Below are positions 53,442 to 61,069 of a stretch of 64,000 nt of DNA, piece by piece. The position numbers and the translations under genes are program-made. Within the stretch, counting starts at the first letter, position 1, and the number at the start of each line of letters is the position of its first letter. The DNA lies in NCBI RefSeq assembly GCF_021245985.1, contig NZ_JAJQXA010000001.1:124001-188000 (forward strand), in the 5' to 3' direction. Source of the stretch: Flavobacterium soyae. Lineage in GTDB: Bacteria > Bacteroidota > Bacteroidia > Flavobacteriales > Flavobacteriaceae. The notes under the pieces were generated by a model. It searched no databases and was not told the origin of the DNA. It saw nothing but the letters and a program-made list of their open reading frames with translations.

Positions 53442-54614
53442 TTAATCCAGCGCTTGTTTTAAATCAGCAATTACATCTTCTACGGTTTCTAAACCAACAG
53501 AAACACGAACCAATCCTTGTGTGATTCCAACCGCTAACTGATCTGCTTCAGATAATTTACTGTGCGTTGTAGATGCCGGATGCGTTACAATTGATCTTGT
53601 ATCTCCAATATTGGCTGATAAAGAACAAAGTTTAATCGCATTCAGGAATTTTCTTCCAGCTTCAATTCCGCCTTTTATTTCAAATGCAATAATATTTCCG
53701 CCTAATTTCATTTGTTTTTTAGCAATTTCATATTGCGGATGTGATTTCAAAAACGGATATTTTACGCTGTTTACATTTGGATGACTTTCTAAAAACTCAG
53801 CGACTTTTAATGCATTTTCGCAGTGTCTTTCAACGCGAATTGCCAAAGTTTCTAAACTCTTAGATAAAACCCAGGCATTAAACGGCGATAAAGCCGGACC
53901 TGTATTTCTTGAAAATAAATAAATCTGTCTGATTAAATCTTCGCTTCCAACCGTAACTCCTCCTAAAACACGTCCTTGTCCGTCTATTAATTTTGTTGCC
54001 GAATGCACTACTAAATGTGCTCCAAATTTAATTGGCTGCTGTAAATACGGTGTTGCAAAACAGTTATCGATTATTAAAATCAGGTTGTGTTTTTTCGCGA
54101 TATCTCCCAACAATTGCAAATCAATCACATCTACTCCAGGATTTGTTGGTGATTCTGCGTATAATATTTTTGTATTTGGTTTGATTAAAGCTTCAATCGT
54201 TTCCGGCTTATTAATTTCAAAATAAGAAGTTTCGATATTCCATTTTGGAAAATAAGTCATAAACAAAGCATGAGTAGAACCAAAAACACTGCTTGCAGAA
54301 ACGATATGATCTCCGGCATTTAATAATGCTGCAAAAGTCGAATAAACCGCTGCCATTCCGGTTGCGAATGCGTAACCTGCTTCAGCTCCTTCCATTTTAC
54401 AGATCTTCTCCACAAATTCAGTTGTGTTTGGATTGCTGAAACGGCTGTAAATATTTCTTTCTTTTTCTTCTGTAAAAGAAGCTCTCATATCCTCGGCATC
54501 TTCAAAAACAAAGCTTGACGACAGGTACAAAGGCACCGAATGTTCCAGATACTGAGATCTTTCTAATTGTGTTCTAATGGCTTGTGTTTCAAAACCAAAT
54601 TCTTCTATATTCAT
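53442..54614 (-). CDS. metZ: Cys/Met metabolism PLP enzyme, O-acyl-homoserine sulfhydrylase (MetZ-like)
   Basis: A 390-residue cystathionine-gamma-synthase-family enzyme: YSRFSNPNTTEFVEKICKMEG (about 55-75), ATGMAA (84-89), the aromatic/Asp contacts in AESPTNP and IIDNCFATPY (180-190), and the PLP lysine Lys208 in HSATKLIDGQG. It resembles O-succinylhomoserine sulfhydrylase (metZ) more than gamma-lyases. It probably makes homocysteine from acylhomoserine and sulfide. It is the last gene of the metX-thrA-osmC-metZ series. The window also has metY, so two sulfhydrylases are present. Confidence 0.85.
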   Translation of the reverse strand: MNIEEFGFETQAIRTQLERSQYLEHSVPLYLSSSFVFEDAEDMRASFTEEKERNIYSRFSNPNTTEFVEKICKMEGAEAGYAFATGMAAVYSTFAALLNAGDHIVSASSVFGSTHALFMTYFPKWNIETSYFEINKPETIEALIKPNTKILYAESPTNPGVDVIDLQLLGDIAKKHNLILIIDNCFATPYLQQPIKFGAHLVVHSATKLIDGQGRVLGGVTVGSEDLIRQIYLFSRNTGPALSPFNAWVLSKSLETLAIRVERHCENALKVAEFLESHPNVNSVKYPFLKSHPQYEIAKKQMKLGGNIIAFEIKGGIEAGRKFLNAIKLCSLSANIGDTRSIVTHPASTTHSKLSEADQLAVGITQGLVRVSVGLETVEDVIADLKQALD

Positions 54615-54728
54615 TGTGTTGTTTTTTGTTTTTTTGTTTCAAGTTTAAAGTTTCAGGTTATTACTGAACTCAAAATTCAAACTGTTTAGAGAAATTATCT
54701 AATTCTCTAATTAACTCATTTTCTAATT

Positions 54729-55154
54729 TTACAAAGCTTCGTTGTTCAGGACAACTTTGTATTTGATGGTTGCAGTTGGCTCTACCGTTTTGGCAACTGA
54801 ACAGTATTTCTCGAAAGAAAGCTGTGCCGCTTTTTTTGCTTTTTCTGGATTGATATCGCCTTCTAAATAAAAAACCACATCAATTTCTTTAAAAGGTTTT
54901 GCTTCTTCAATCTGTACACGCGTTCCTTCAACCTCAGCGTTAAAAGAAGTGATTTCCTGACGCTGCTTTTTCAAAATCGAAATCATATCAATTGCACTGC
55001 ATCCGGCAACGCCCATTAATACCAGCTCCATCGGACTGGCGCCTAAATCGCTTCCTCCAAATTCAGCTCTGCTGTCAACATCAACTACATGTCCGCGTTC
55101 ATTTTTTACTTTAAAATGAAATGCGTCATTTACTCTGTTCAAAGTTACTTTCAT
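54729..55154 (-). CDS. OsmC-family redox protein
   Basis: 141 residues with the OsmC/Ohr fold. The two reactive cysteines are in VAGCSAIDMISIL (about Cys52) and SFEKYCSVAKTV (about Cys117). OsmC proteins reduce peroxides using thiols. Why it sits between thrA and metZ is not clear; sulfur metabolism makes reactive thiols or persulfides, so a link is possible. Spacing to its neighbours is 76 and 114 bases. Confidence 0.88.
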   Translation of the reverse strand: MKVTLNRVNDAFHFKVKNERGHVVDVDSRAEFGGSDLGASPMELVLMGVAGCSAIDMISILKKQRQEITSFNAEVEGTRVQIEEAKPFKEIDVVFYLEGDINPEKAKKAAQLSFEKYCSVAKTVEPTATIKYKVVLNNEAL

Positions 55155-55186
55155 GTTATTTTTCTTTTTTTTATTTGTCAGAGTTC

Positions 55187-55230
55187 AGCAATCTAAACTC
55201 TAAAATCTGCAATCTAAATTCTAAAATCAA
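55187..55230. repeat. CAATCTAAACTCTAAAATCT word repeats
   Basis: Variants of ATCTAAAAT/CAATCTAAA fill the short gap between thrA and the OsmC gene. Related to those at 53404. Confidence 0.5.
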
Positions 55231-57645
55231 TTATCCTTTATCAGATAATCTCAAAATATCCCCAAAAACTCCTCTTGCTGTTACCGCAGAGCCTGCACCA
55301 GCTCCCTGAATAACGATTGGACGATCTCCATAAGATTCTGTATAAATTTCGAAGAAAGAATCTGACCCTTTCAAACCGCCTAGCGCTGTATCTGAAGGAA
55401 CAGAAACTAATTTTACTTCTAGATTTCCTTTATCATTTTGTAAATCTCCAGACAATTCACCAATGTATCTTAATACATGATTTGGTTTTTGGTCAGCTTT
55501 TATTTTCTCGTAAATTGGGTCGAATTCTTTTAATTTTGTTAAGAAATCAGCAACGTTTCCTTCTCTTAAATGTTCCGGAATTAGGTTTTGAATGGAGATT
55601 TCTTCAAACTCATTTTGTAAATCTAATTCTCTTGCCAAAATCAATAATTTTCTTCCCACATCATTTCCGCATAAATCTTCACGCGGGTCCGGTTCTGTAT
55701 ATCCGTTATCAATTGCTTCTTTCAGAATTTCACTAAACGGAACATCTTTTGCAGAGAAATTATTGAATAAATAACTCAATGTTCCAGAGAAAACACCTTT
55801 AATTTTTGTGATGTTTTCACCAGAAAGATGCAGTAATTTAATCGTATCAATTAAAGGTAAACCTGCACCAACATTGGTTTCGTACAAATAATTCTTTTGG
55901 TTTTCTGCCAAAGCTTTTCTCAATTCTTTATAAAAACCATATGTCAAAGTATTGGCTACTTTATTTGAAGAAATCAAATCGAAACTGTTTTCTACAAGCG
56001 GAACATAATTTTCTACAAATGATGCACTTGCCGTATTATCAATTGCAATTAAGTTTTCTAAATGATATTCGTTTGCATAAGCAATAATATCTTTGATTGT
56101 ATACGGTTCCCCTTTTGTTTCAATATCGTTTTTCCAGTTTGAAGTTACGCCATTTTTATTTAAAAGAAGCTTTTTAGAATTGGCAATTGCAAAAACATTC
56201 AGCTTAACATCTTTACGTTTTTCAATTGAAGACGCCGATTCTAATATTTGATTAATCAAAGTTCCTCCCACTAATCCGTGACCAAAAATAGCGATGTTGA
56301 TTTTTTTAGAAACTCCAAAAATCTCTCCGTGAATTACGTTTAAGGCTTTGTTTAATTCTTCTTTCTTTACAACTAAACTCACGTTTTTACCTGTAACGGT
56401 GTTGTTGAATAAAATGGGAACTATTTTGTTTTTGATTAATGCAGTGTATGGTTTGTGGAACGTACTTAAATCCTGCCCGATAATCGAAATTACCGATACA
56501 TTATCTGTTACTGTAATCTGGTTTACATCTTTAGAATAAAAGTCGTTTTCGAACTCTTTTTCTAATTCAACCATTGCAAGCGTTGCTTTTTCTTTTGCCA
56601 CAACCAATCCAATTCCTCGTTCTGAAGAACCTTGCGAAATGATGCTTACGCTGATGTTGTGATCGCCCATTACTTTAAAAATTCGGGCATCAACGCCAGA
56701 TTTCCCAAGTAATCCGCGTCCTTCAAGATTTACAAGCGATACATTTTCTAAAACAGAAAGTGTTTTGATTCCCTCTTTTTGAGAATTTGAAGTAATTAAA
56801 GTTCCGTGATTTTCGTGATTGAATGTGTTTAAAATACGAAGCGGAATGTTTTTTTCCAATAATGGAATTATCGTTTTGGCATGCAGAATTGTTGCTCCAA
56901 AATTGGCCAATTCGTTTGCTTCATTAAACGATAAAAATTCTATTTTTTTAGCATCGGCAACTAAATCAGGATTTGCAGTGTAGATTCCGTCAACGTGCGT
57001 AAAGTTTTGAAGTTCTTCGGCATCCAGATAATTAGCAATTAACGAAGCGGTATAATTACTTCCGTTTCTTCCTAAAGTTGTAGTATCGTTATTGTTGTTT
57101 GAACCTATGAAACCTGTAACAATGTTTACTGTTTCACCATTATGAAGTTTGAAATAGTTGATAACGTTTTTCTTTGACAGTTGCTCCAAAGGCTGAGCGT
57201 CACCAAATTTAGAATCGGTTTTTAATAATTCTCTTGTATCCACAAAATTGGCAGGAATTCCTTTTTCAATTAAAATCGAAGTCAATAATTTAGCTGAAAG
57301 CAATTCGCCTTTAGACAAAATCTGATCTTTGATCTTGTTGCTGTAATCACCAATAAGGCTTACTCCTTCGAATAATTTATCCAAAATATTAAACTCTTCA
57401 GATAAATCAACTTTAGGATAATCTGAAATCTGATAAGCTTTAAAGCTTTCTAAAAGCGGTTTGTAATTTCCGTTTTTAGCAGCAATTCTTAAAATATCTT
57501 CTAATTCATCTGTCGCATTTCCTCGGGCAGAAACAACTACGGCAATTTGTTCGCCTTGATTTACTTTATCAGAAATGATTGAAACTACTTTGTTAAGTCC
57601 TTCTCCGTTTGATAATGATTTACCTCCAAATTTTAATATTTTCAT
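55231..57645 (-). CDS. thrA: Bifunctional aspartate kinase/homoserine dehydrogenase
   Basis: An 804-residue fusion. Residues 1-290: aspartate kinase (MKILKFGGKSLSNGEG, TTLGRNGSNYTASL with the kinase loop). About 300-440: two ACT domains for threonine or lysine feedback. About 450-804: homoserine dehydrogenase with NAD(P) loop IFGHGLVGG, GVFSGTLSYLFNNF, and the signature GYTEPDPREDLCGNDVGRK holding the catalytic Glu, Asp and Lys. It makes homoserine for MetX and for threonine. One base separates it from metX. Compare the truncated-looking relative at 59753-60841. Confidence 0.95.
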   Translation of the reverse strand: MKILKFGGKSLSNGEGLNKVVSIISDKVNQGEQIAVVVSARGNATDELEDILRIAAKNGNYKPLLESFKAYQISDYPKVDLSEEFNILDKLFEGVSLIGDYSNKIKDQILSKGELLSAKLLTSILIEKGIPANFVDTRELLKTDSKFGDAQPLEQLSKKNVINYFKLHNGETVNIVTGFIGSNNNNDTTTLGRNGSNYTASLIANYLDAEELQNFTHVDGIYTANPDLVADAKKIEFLSFNEANELANFGATILHAKTIIPLLEKNIPLRILNTFNHENHGTLITSNSQKEGIKTLSVLENVSLVNLEGRGLLGKSGVDARIFKVMGDHNISVSIISQGSSERGIGLVVAKEKATLAMVELEKEFENDFYSKDVNQITVTDNVSVISIIGQDLSTFHKPYTALIKNKIVPILFNNTVTGKNVSLVVKKEELNKALNVIHGEIFGVSKKINIAIFGHGLVGGTLINQILESASSIEKRKDVKLNVFAIANSKKLLLNKNGVTSNWKNDIETKGEPYTIKDIIAYANEYHLENLIAIDNTASASFVENYVPLVENSFDLISSNKVANTLTYGFYKELRKALAENQKNYLYETNVGAGLPLIDTIKLLHLSGENITKIKGVFSGTLSYLFNNFSAKDVPFSEILKEAIDNGYTEPDPREDLCGNDVGRKLLILARELDLQNEFEEISIQNLIPEHLREGNVADFLTKLKEFDPIYEKIKADQKPNHVLRYIGELSGDLQNDKGNLEVKLVSVPSDTALGGLKGSDSFFEIYTESYGDRPIVIQGAGAGSAVTARGVFGDILRLSDKG

Positions 57646-57646
57646 T

Positions 57647-58636
57647 TTATTTTACTATTGTTTCTGCCTTAAAAATATCGGCAAGTAAATGATCTAATTG
57701 TTTGTACTCGATTAAAAAAGCATCATGTCCGTGAACGGAATCAATCTCGCTGTAAAAAACATTGTTTTTAAATTTCTTTAATTCATTGTAGGTTTCCAGA
57801 TTTTCTTTTGGTGTAAAAAACAAATCTGAATTAATGGCCACGATATGTATCGCTGCGTTTGATTTGGATATTAACGTTTCGAAACCTTCACTGTTTCTGG
57901 TAATATCTATGGTTTTAAGCAGCTGGTTCATCAATTTGTATGATGCTAATTGATAGCGCTGCTGCAATTTTTTTCCGTGATGTACCAGCCAGCTTTCGAT
58001 ATTAAAAATCAAAAGATCCTGATTGATGGTGCGCTGAAATTTTTCTTTGAATGATTCCGGAGATCGGTAACACAACATGGCGTGAATTCTGGCATCTTCA
58101 ATTGGTTTTGATGAATTGTTCAAAATTTGTTCTTGCAGAAAACAGTTTGCAATCATCCAGTCGGTCGATTTCCAGTCGGTTGCAATAGGAATTAAATGTT
58201 CTGTAATGTTGGGTTCCAAAGCCAGGATTTCCCAGGCAATTCCACCGCCAACAGAACCGCCGATAATGGCAAATACCTGCTCAATACTTAAAGCTTTTAA
58301 TCCTTTGATAAAGATTCTGGCAATATCTCTGGTTGTAAAATCCTGATAGTTTTCGATTATAAACGAATCGTTTCCGTTTCCGGGAACATTAAATGCCAGA
58401 ATGGTATATTGATTGGTATCGATTGTTTTTGCTTCGCCTATTAAATCATTCCACCAGCCATTTTCACCTGTAACCTGAGCATTTCCGGTTAAGGCATGAT
58501 TTACCAAAACAATTGGAGCAGTATGCAGCGGTTTACCGGAAAGTGTAAAACTTAACGGTAACGACGAATACAGCGCACCACTTTCGGTGATGAAATCTTG
58601 AATTATAATGGGACTTGGTATATTTTCCAATTTCAA
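57647..58636 (-). CDS. metX: Homoserine O-acyltransferase (MetX)
   Basis: A 329-residue alpha/beta hydrolase-fold enzyme. VNHALTGNAQVTG (about 45-57) is a typical MetX oxyanion segment; IGGSVGGG carries the nucleophile Ser128; the C-terminal SVHGHDAF gives the histidine. It acetylates (or succinylates) homoserine. No ATG lies near the 5' end: a TTG at 58636 directly follows the SAM riboswitch leader and an in-frame TAA precedes it, so a non-ATG start is likely. It is a little shorter than many MetX proteins. Confidence 0.9.
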   Translation of the reverse strand: MKLENIPSPIIIQDFITESGALYSSLPLSFTLSGKPLHTAPIVLVNHALTGNAQVTGENGWWNDLIGEAKTIDTNQYTILAFNVPGNGNDSFIIENYQDFTTRDIARIFIKGLKALSIEQVFAIIGGSVGGGIAWEILALEPNITEHLIPIATDWKSTDWMIANCFLQEQILNNSSKPIEDARIHAMLCYRSPESFKEKFQRTINQDLLIFNIESWLVHHGKKLQQRYQLASYKLMNQLLKTIDITRNSEGFETLISKSNAAIHIVAINSDLFFTPKENLETYNELKKFKNNVFYSEIDSVHGHDAFLIEYKQLDHLLADIFKAETIVK

Positions 58637-58710
58637 ATCTATTTATTATTGATTTGTATGTGGAAATATTAGAAAGAAAGTCTAGAGTTGAAACTAGAAA
58701 AATTCTTGTT

Positions 58711-58815
58711 GTTATCTTTCCACGTTTAGGCGTGGTAGAATGCAGCACCTTCTTCGAATTAACGAAGGGTTGCTAAGGATTCATCGGGTCTAATCCCTCC
58801 TCCTTTCTTTATAAC
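58711..58815 (-). promoter_or_regulatory. SAM-I riboswitch upstream of metX
   Basis: The minus strand begins GTTATAAAGAAAGGAGGAGG and carries GGGATTAGACCCGATGAATCC, TTAGCAACCC and GAAGGTGCTGCATTC, closing with ATAAC that pairs with GTTAT (P1). The core matches the metH1 riboswitch almost base for base with different P3/P4 tips. SAM would stop the metX-thrA-osmC-metZ series. A short stem (TCTAG...CTAGA) with a T-rich tail follows near 58676-58695 and could be the switch's terminator. Confidence 0.92.
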
Positions 58816-58844
58816 ATTTCAATACATTTTTGAACTTAACGGTG

Positions 58845-58876
58845 CAAATTAACTACTAATTTCTTAAACTAACAAA
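58845..58876 (-). promoter_or_regulatory. Promoter of the metX riboswitch transcript
   Basis: TTTG (58876-58873), 20 bases, then TTAATTTG (58852-58845), one base off the TAnnTTTG consensus. Spacing and position match the metH1 promoter. Confidence 0.65.
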
Positions 58877-59006
58877 TTTTAATGAAACTGATTGCTCAAT
58901 TTTTTAAACATAATTCAATCAGAAACTTTTATACGCACAAAATTACCGAACGTTATGCTCAGTAAAGTCATGCAGGTTTTAACCTATTTTATGGCTGCTT
59001 TTCAAG

Positions 59007-59207
59007 TTAGATGAAAAGGGTTTCATTTTCTTTTGAGTACATCAAAAACAATAATGAATTTGGTGCTTTTTTCTCCGCTTTTTTATCTGTTTCAGTTACA
59101 CCAAAACTTGGGTGGATTAATTCGTTTGCAGGCGGTGGATTGTTTCTTTCAGCTTTTGCACTTCTGAACCCTGAAAGTTTTTTCCTTAAGTAAGTTATTG
59201 CGCTCAT
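59007..59207 (-). CDS. Small protein, paralog of the 62-residue protein at 62432 (unknown function)
   Basis: 66 residues from the ATG at 59207: MSAITYLRKKLSGFRSAKAE, a Pro/Asn middle (NNPPPANELIHPSFGVTET), then a lysine-rich stretch and the C-terminal SLLFLMYSKENETLFI. The last part matches the other small protein (SLLFQMYALEEEAEEYFI): S-L-L-F-x-M-Y, acidic residues, F-I end. It follows the attenuator at 59282-59453, as the paralog follows its own. No function known. It is not similar to any enzyme fragment I recognise. Confidence 0.6.
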   Translation of the reverse strand: MSAITYLRKKLSGFRSAKAERNNPPPANELIHPSFGVTETDKKAEKKAPNSLLFLMYSKENETLFI

Positions 59208-59281
59208 ATTATTAAGTTTATGTTAGTTATTTTATAATCTTTATCTCTTCTTTAATTTTTTGTTATGTAACCAAATGGAAT

Positions 59282-59318
59282 AAAAAAACCCTTTTGGATT
59301 TTAATACCAAAAGGGTTT
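59282..59318 (-). terminator. Attenuator terminator 1
   Basis: Minus strand: AAACCCTTTTGG (59318-59307), 9-base loop, CCAAAAGGGTTT (59297-59286), then T's. A perfect 12-bp stem. The 5' arm plus two loop bases (CTTTTGGTA) is complementary, with one G-U pair, to TACTAAAAG right after the leader ORF stop (59351-59343), so two exclusive structures can form. Confidence 0.85.
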
Positions 59319-59351
59319 AAGTTTTTATAGAACTTATATATACTTTTAGTA

Positions 59352-59453
59352 TCAACAGACGCGTACACAAATACGTGCGACATTAAACATCTTGTTCATC
59401 TGTAGGGACTTATTCATCTGCGATTTGACTGTTATTTTAAAAAAATTTTGCAT
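59352..59453 (-). CDS. Putative leader peptide 1 (Met/Cys-containing)
   Basis: A 33-codon frame from the ATG at 59453, or 21 codons from the ATG at 59417 (MNKSLQMNKMF start). It has four Met codons (1, 13, 19, 22) and ends RICVRVC before TGA at 59354-59352, with two Cys codons in the last four. The stop is followed at once by the bases that can pair with the terminator. The same layout exists at 62714-62794. The gap 59208-59752 otherwise holds only AT-rich DNA. A leader role is inferred from the layout; the peptide itself has no known relatives. Confidence 0.5.
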   Translation of the reverse strand: MQNFFKITVKSQMNKSLQMNKMFNVARICVRVC

Positions 59454-59752
59454 TTACTTTTCTTTAAAAGCTTTTTTTAGATGTGATTAGTATCTCAAAA
59501 GCATACATTTATTTTAACAATTAATGACCTGTTTTTAACAAATCTTACTTGCCTTACAAATGTGCGAATATTTTTTCAATATTCCAAGTTATAAAAGCCC
59601 ATTTTTTCTTAAAAAACGTTAAAAAACAGCTTTTTATCGTTAAAAAACATCCTACAAAATTACAATTTGAACAAAAAGAAGTATAATCTTACATAAAAAT
59701 AACCTTGCTTTTAGTTTCAATCTATCAAAGAACTACTAATATTTACAGCCGC

Positions 59753-60841
59753 TTATAACCAGACAGCTTCCTTATTTTTAATTTTTTCAGCTACTTTTAA
59801 AATGTCTGTTATTAAACCTCTTGAAATGGCCTGTTTACATGGCGACGCACTTTGAAGTACAATTGGCGTACTGGCATAAGATTGGGTATAAATTTCAAAA
59901 ATAGAATCGGAACCTTTTAATTGTCCAATGGCTGATGTAACAGGTTCTGATACTAATTTGACTTCTAATGTATTGTTCTCAACATCAAATTCTCCAATAT
60001 ATCTTAAAACATGATTGTCTTTCTGGGTTATTTTGGCAATTTTAAACGATCGATCTATCACTTCTTTATTAAGGATTCCGTTTTTCTCTAAATGTTCTTC
60101 TCCAATAAGAGGATTGATTTTAATATCAGAAAGTTCGAATTCCTTGCCTATTTCGCGGGTTAATATCAACAGTTTTCTTGCGGTGTCGTTTCCTGATAAA
60201 TCTTCTTTAAAAGTAGAACGCATTAATCCGAGAAGGCTGGCATCTTTTAAAATGGATGAAAAAGAATTTTCTTCGGCAGAAAAACGATTAAAAACATAAC
60301 TCAGATTATCTGAAAATACACCTCTTATTTTTGTAATTTTTTCTCCGGAGAAATATAAATCTCTCAAAGTCTGCAAAACAGGAAAACCGGTATCAATTGA
60401 GGTTTCATACAAAAACTCTTTATCGTATTTTTTAAGGTTTTCTCTTAATTGTTTATAAAGGTCAATGGGCAGTGTATTTGCCTTTTTATTGACGGCAACA
60501 ATATTAAATCCGTTTTCGATCAACGTATTATAATGACCAATAAGTTCATCACTTGCGGTTGCATCAACAGCGATTAGATTTTCGAATTCGTTTTCTTTTG
60601 CAAATTCGATAATATCTTCGACTCTAAAAGGAACGGCCAATTCTCTAAAATTGGTTTCCCATGCATATCCAACGCCTTCTTTCTCGAAAAAGGCTACTGT
60701 AGAATTGGTAATTATCGGAAAGTGAAAATCGACATTTTTACTTTGCACAAAAAAATCCTGACTTTCAATAATCTGATTGATCAAAGTACTTCCTATATTT
60801 CCAATTCCGAAAAGGATAATATTTATTTTAAGCTTTGACAT
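59753..60841 (-). CDS. Divergent homoserine dehydrogenase-like protein, catalytic residues changed
   Basis: A complete 362-residue protein aligned along its length with the homoserine dehydrogenase half of ThrA in this window: same FGxGxxGSTLINQI loop, AVDATAS, GEKITKIRGVFS, RKLLIL, NHVLRYIGE, and a matching C-terminus. But key positions differ: ThrA GYTEPDPREDLCGND reads GLMRSTFKEDLSGND here, so the catalytic Glu is Arg208 (Asp219 and Lys223 remain), and SGTLSYL reads SDNLSYV. It may be inactive, altered or regulatory. It lies between metY and the small-protein genes, on the same strand. Confidence 0.8.
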   Translation of the reverse strand: MSKLKINIILFGIGNIGSTLINQIIESQDFFVQSKNVDFHFPIITNSTVAFFEKEGVGYAWETNFRELAVPFRVEDIIEFAKENEFENLIAVDATASDELIGHYNTLIENGFNIVAVNKKANTLPIDLYKQLRENLKKYDKEFLYETSIDTGFPVLQTLRDLYFSGEKITKIRGVFSDNLSYVFNRFSAEENSFSSILKDASLLGLMRSTFKEDLSGNDTARKLLILTREIGKEFELSDIKINPLIGEEHLEKNGILNKEVIDRSFKIAKITQKDNHVLRYIGEFDVENNTLEVKLVSEPVTSAIGQLKGSDSIFEIYTQSYASTPIVLQSASPCKQAISRGLITDILKVAEKIKNKEAVWL

Positions 60842-60877
60842 AATTTTAATTTTTTAAAACATATCTATATTTAGTAA

Positions 60878-60975
60878 ACCATATAAGTTATATAAGTTCA
60901 TTTAATTTATCAACGTTTATAATTTTAGACGCACAACAGTGCGTCTCTACAATGAACTTATATAACTTATATGGT
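60878..60975. repeat. Perfect 25-bp inverted repeat with inner hairpin
   Basis: Outer arms 60878-60902 and 60951-60975 are exact complements (core ATATAAGTTATATAAGTTCA). An inner 8-bp hairpin (AGACGCAC-AACA-GTGCGTCT, 60927-60946) sits between. A half copy lies at 52171-52195. It fills most of the gap between metY and the dehydrogenase-like gene. Confidence 0.9.
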
Positions 60976-61069
60976 GAAACTTTTATCTTGATTTCTTTTT
61001 TCATAAAAAATCACCTCTAGCAGAACTCACGCTGCTAAAGGCAATTTTTCAAACAAAAAACAAAAAAAC

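Noticed and set aside
59753..60841. Dehydrogenase-like gene as a thrA fragment or pseudogene
   Set aside because: The frame is intact, has its own ATG and aligns over the whole dehydrogenase length with consistent substitutions.
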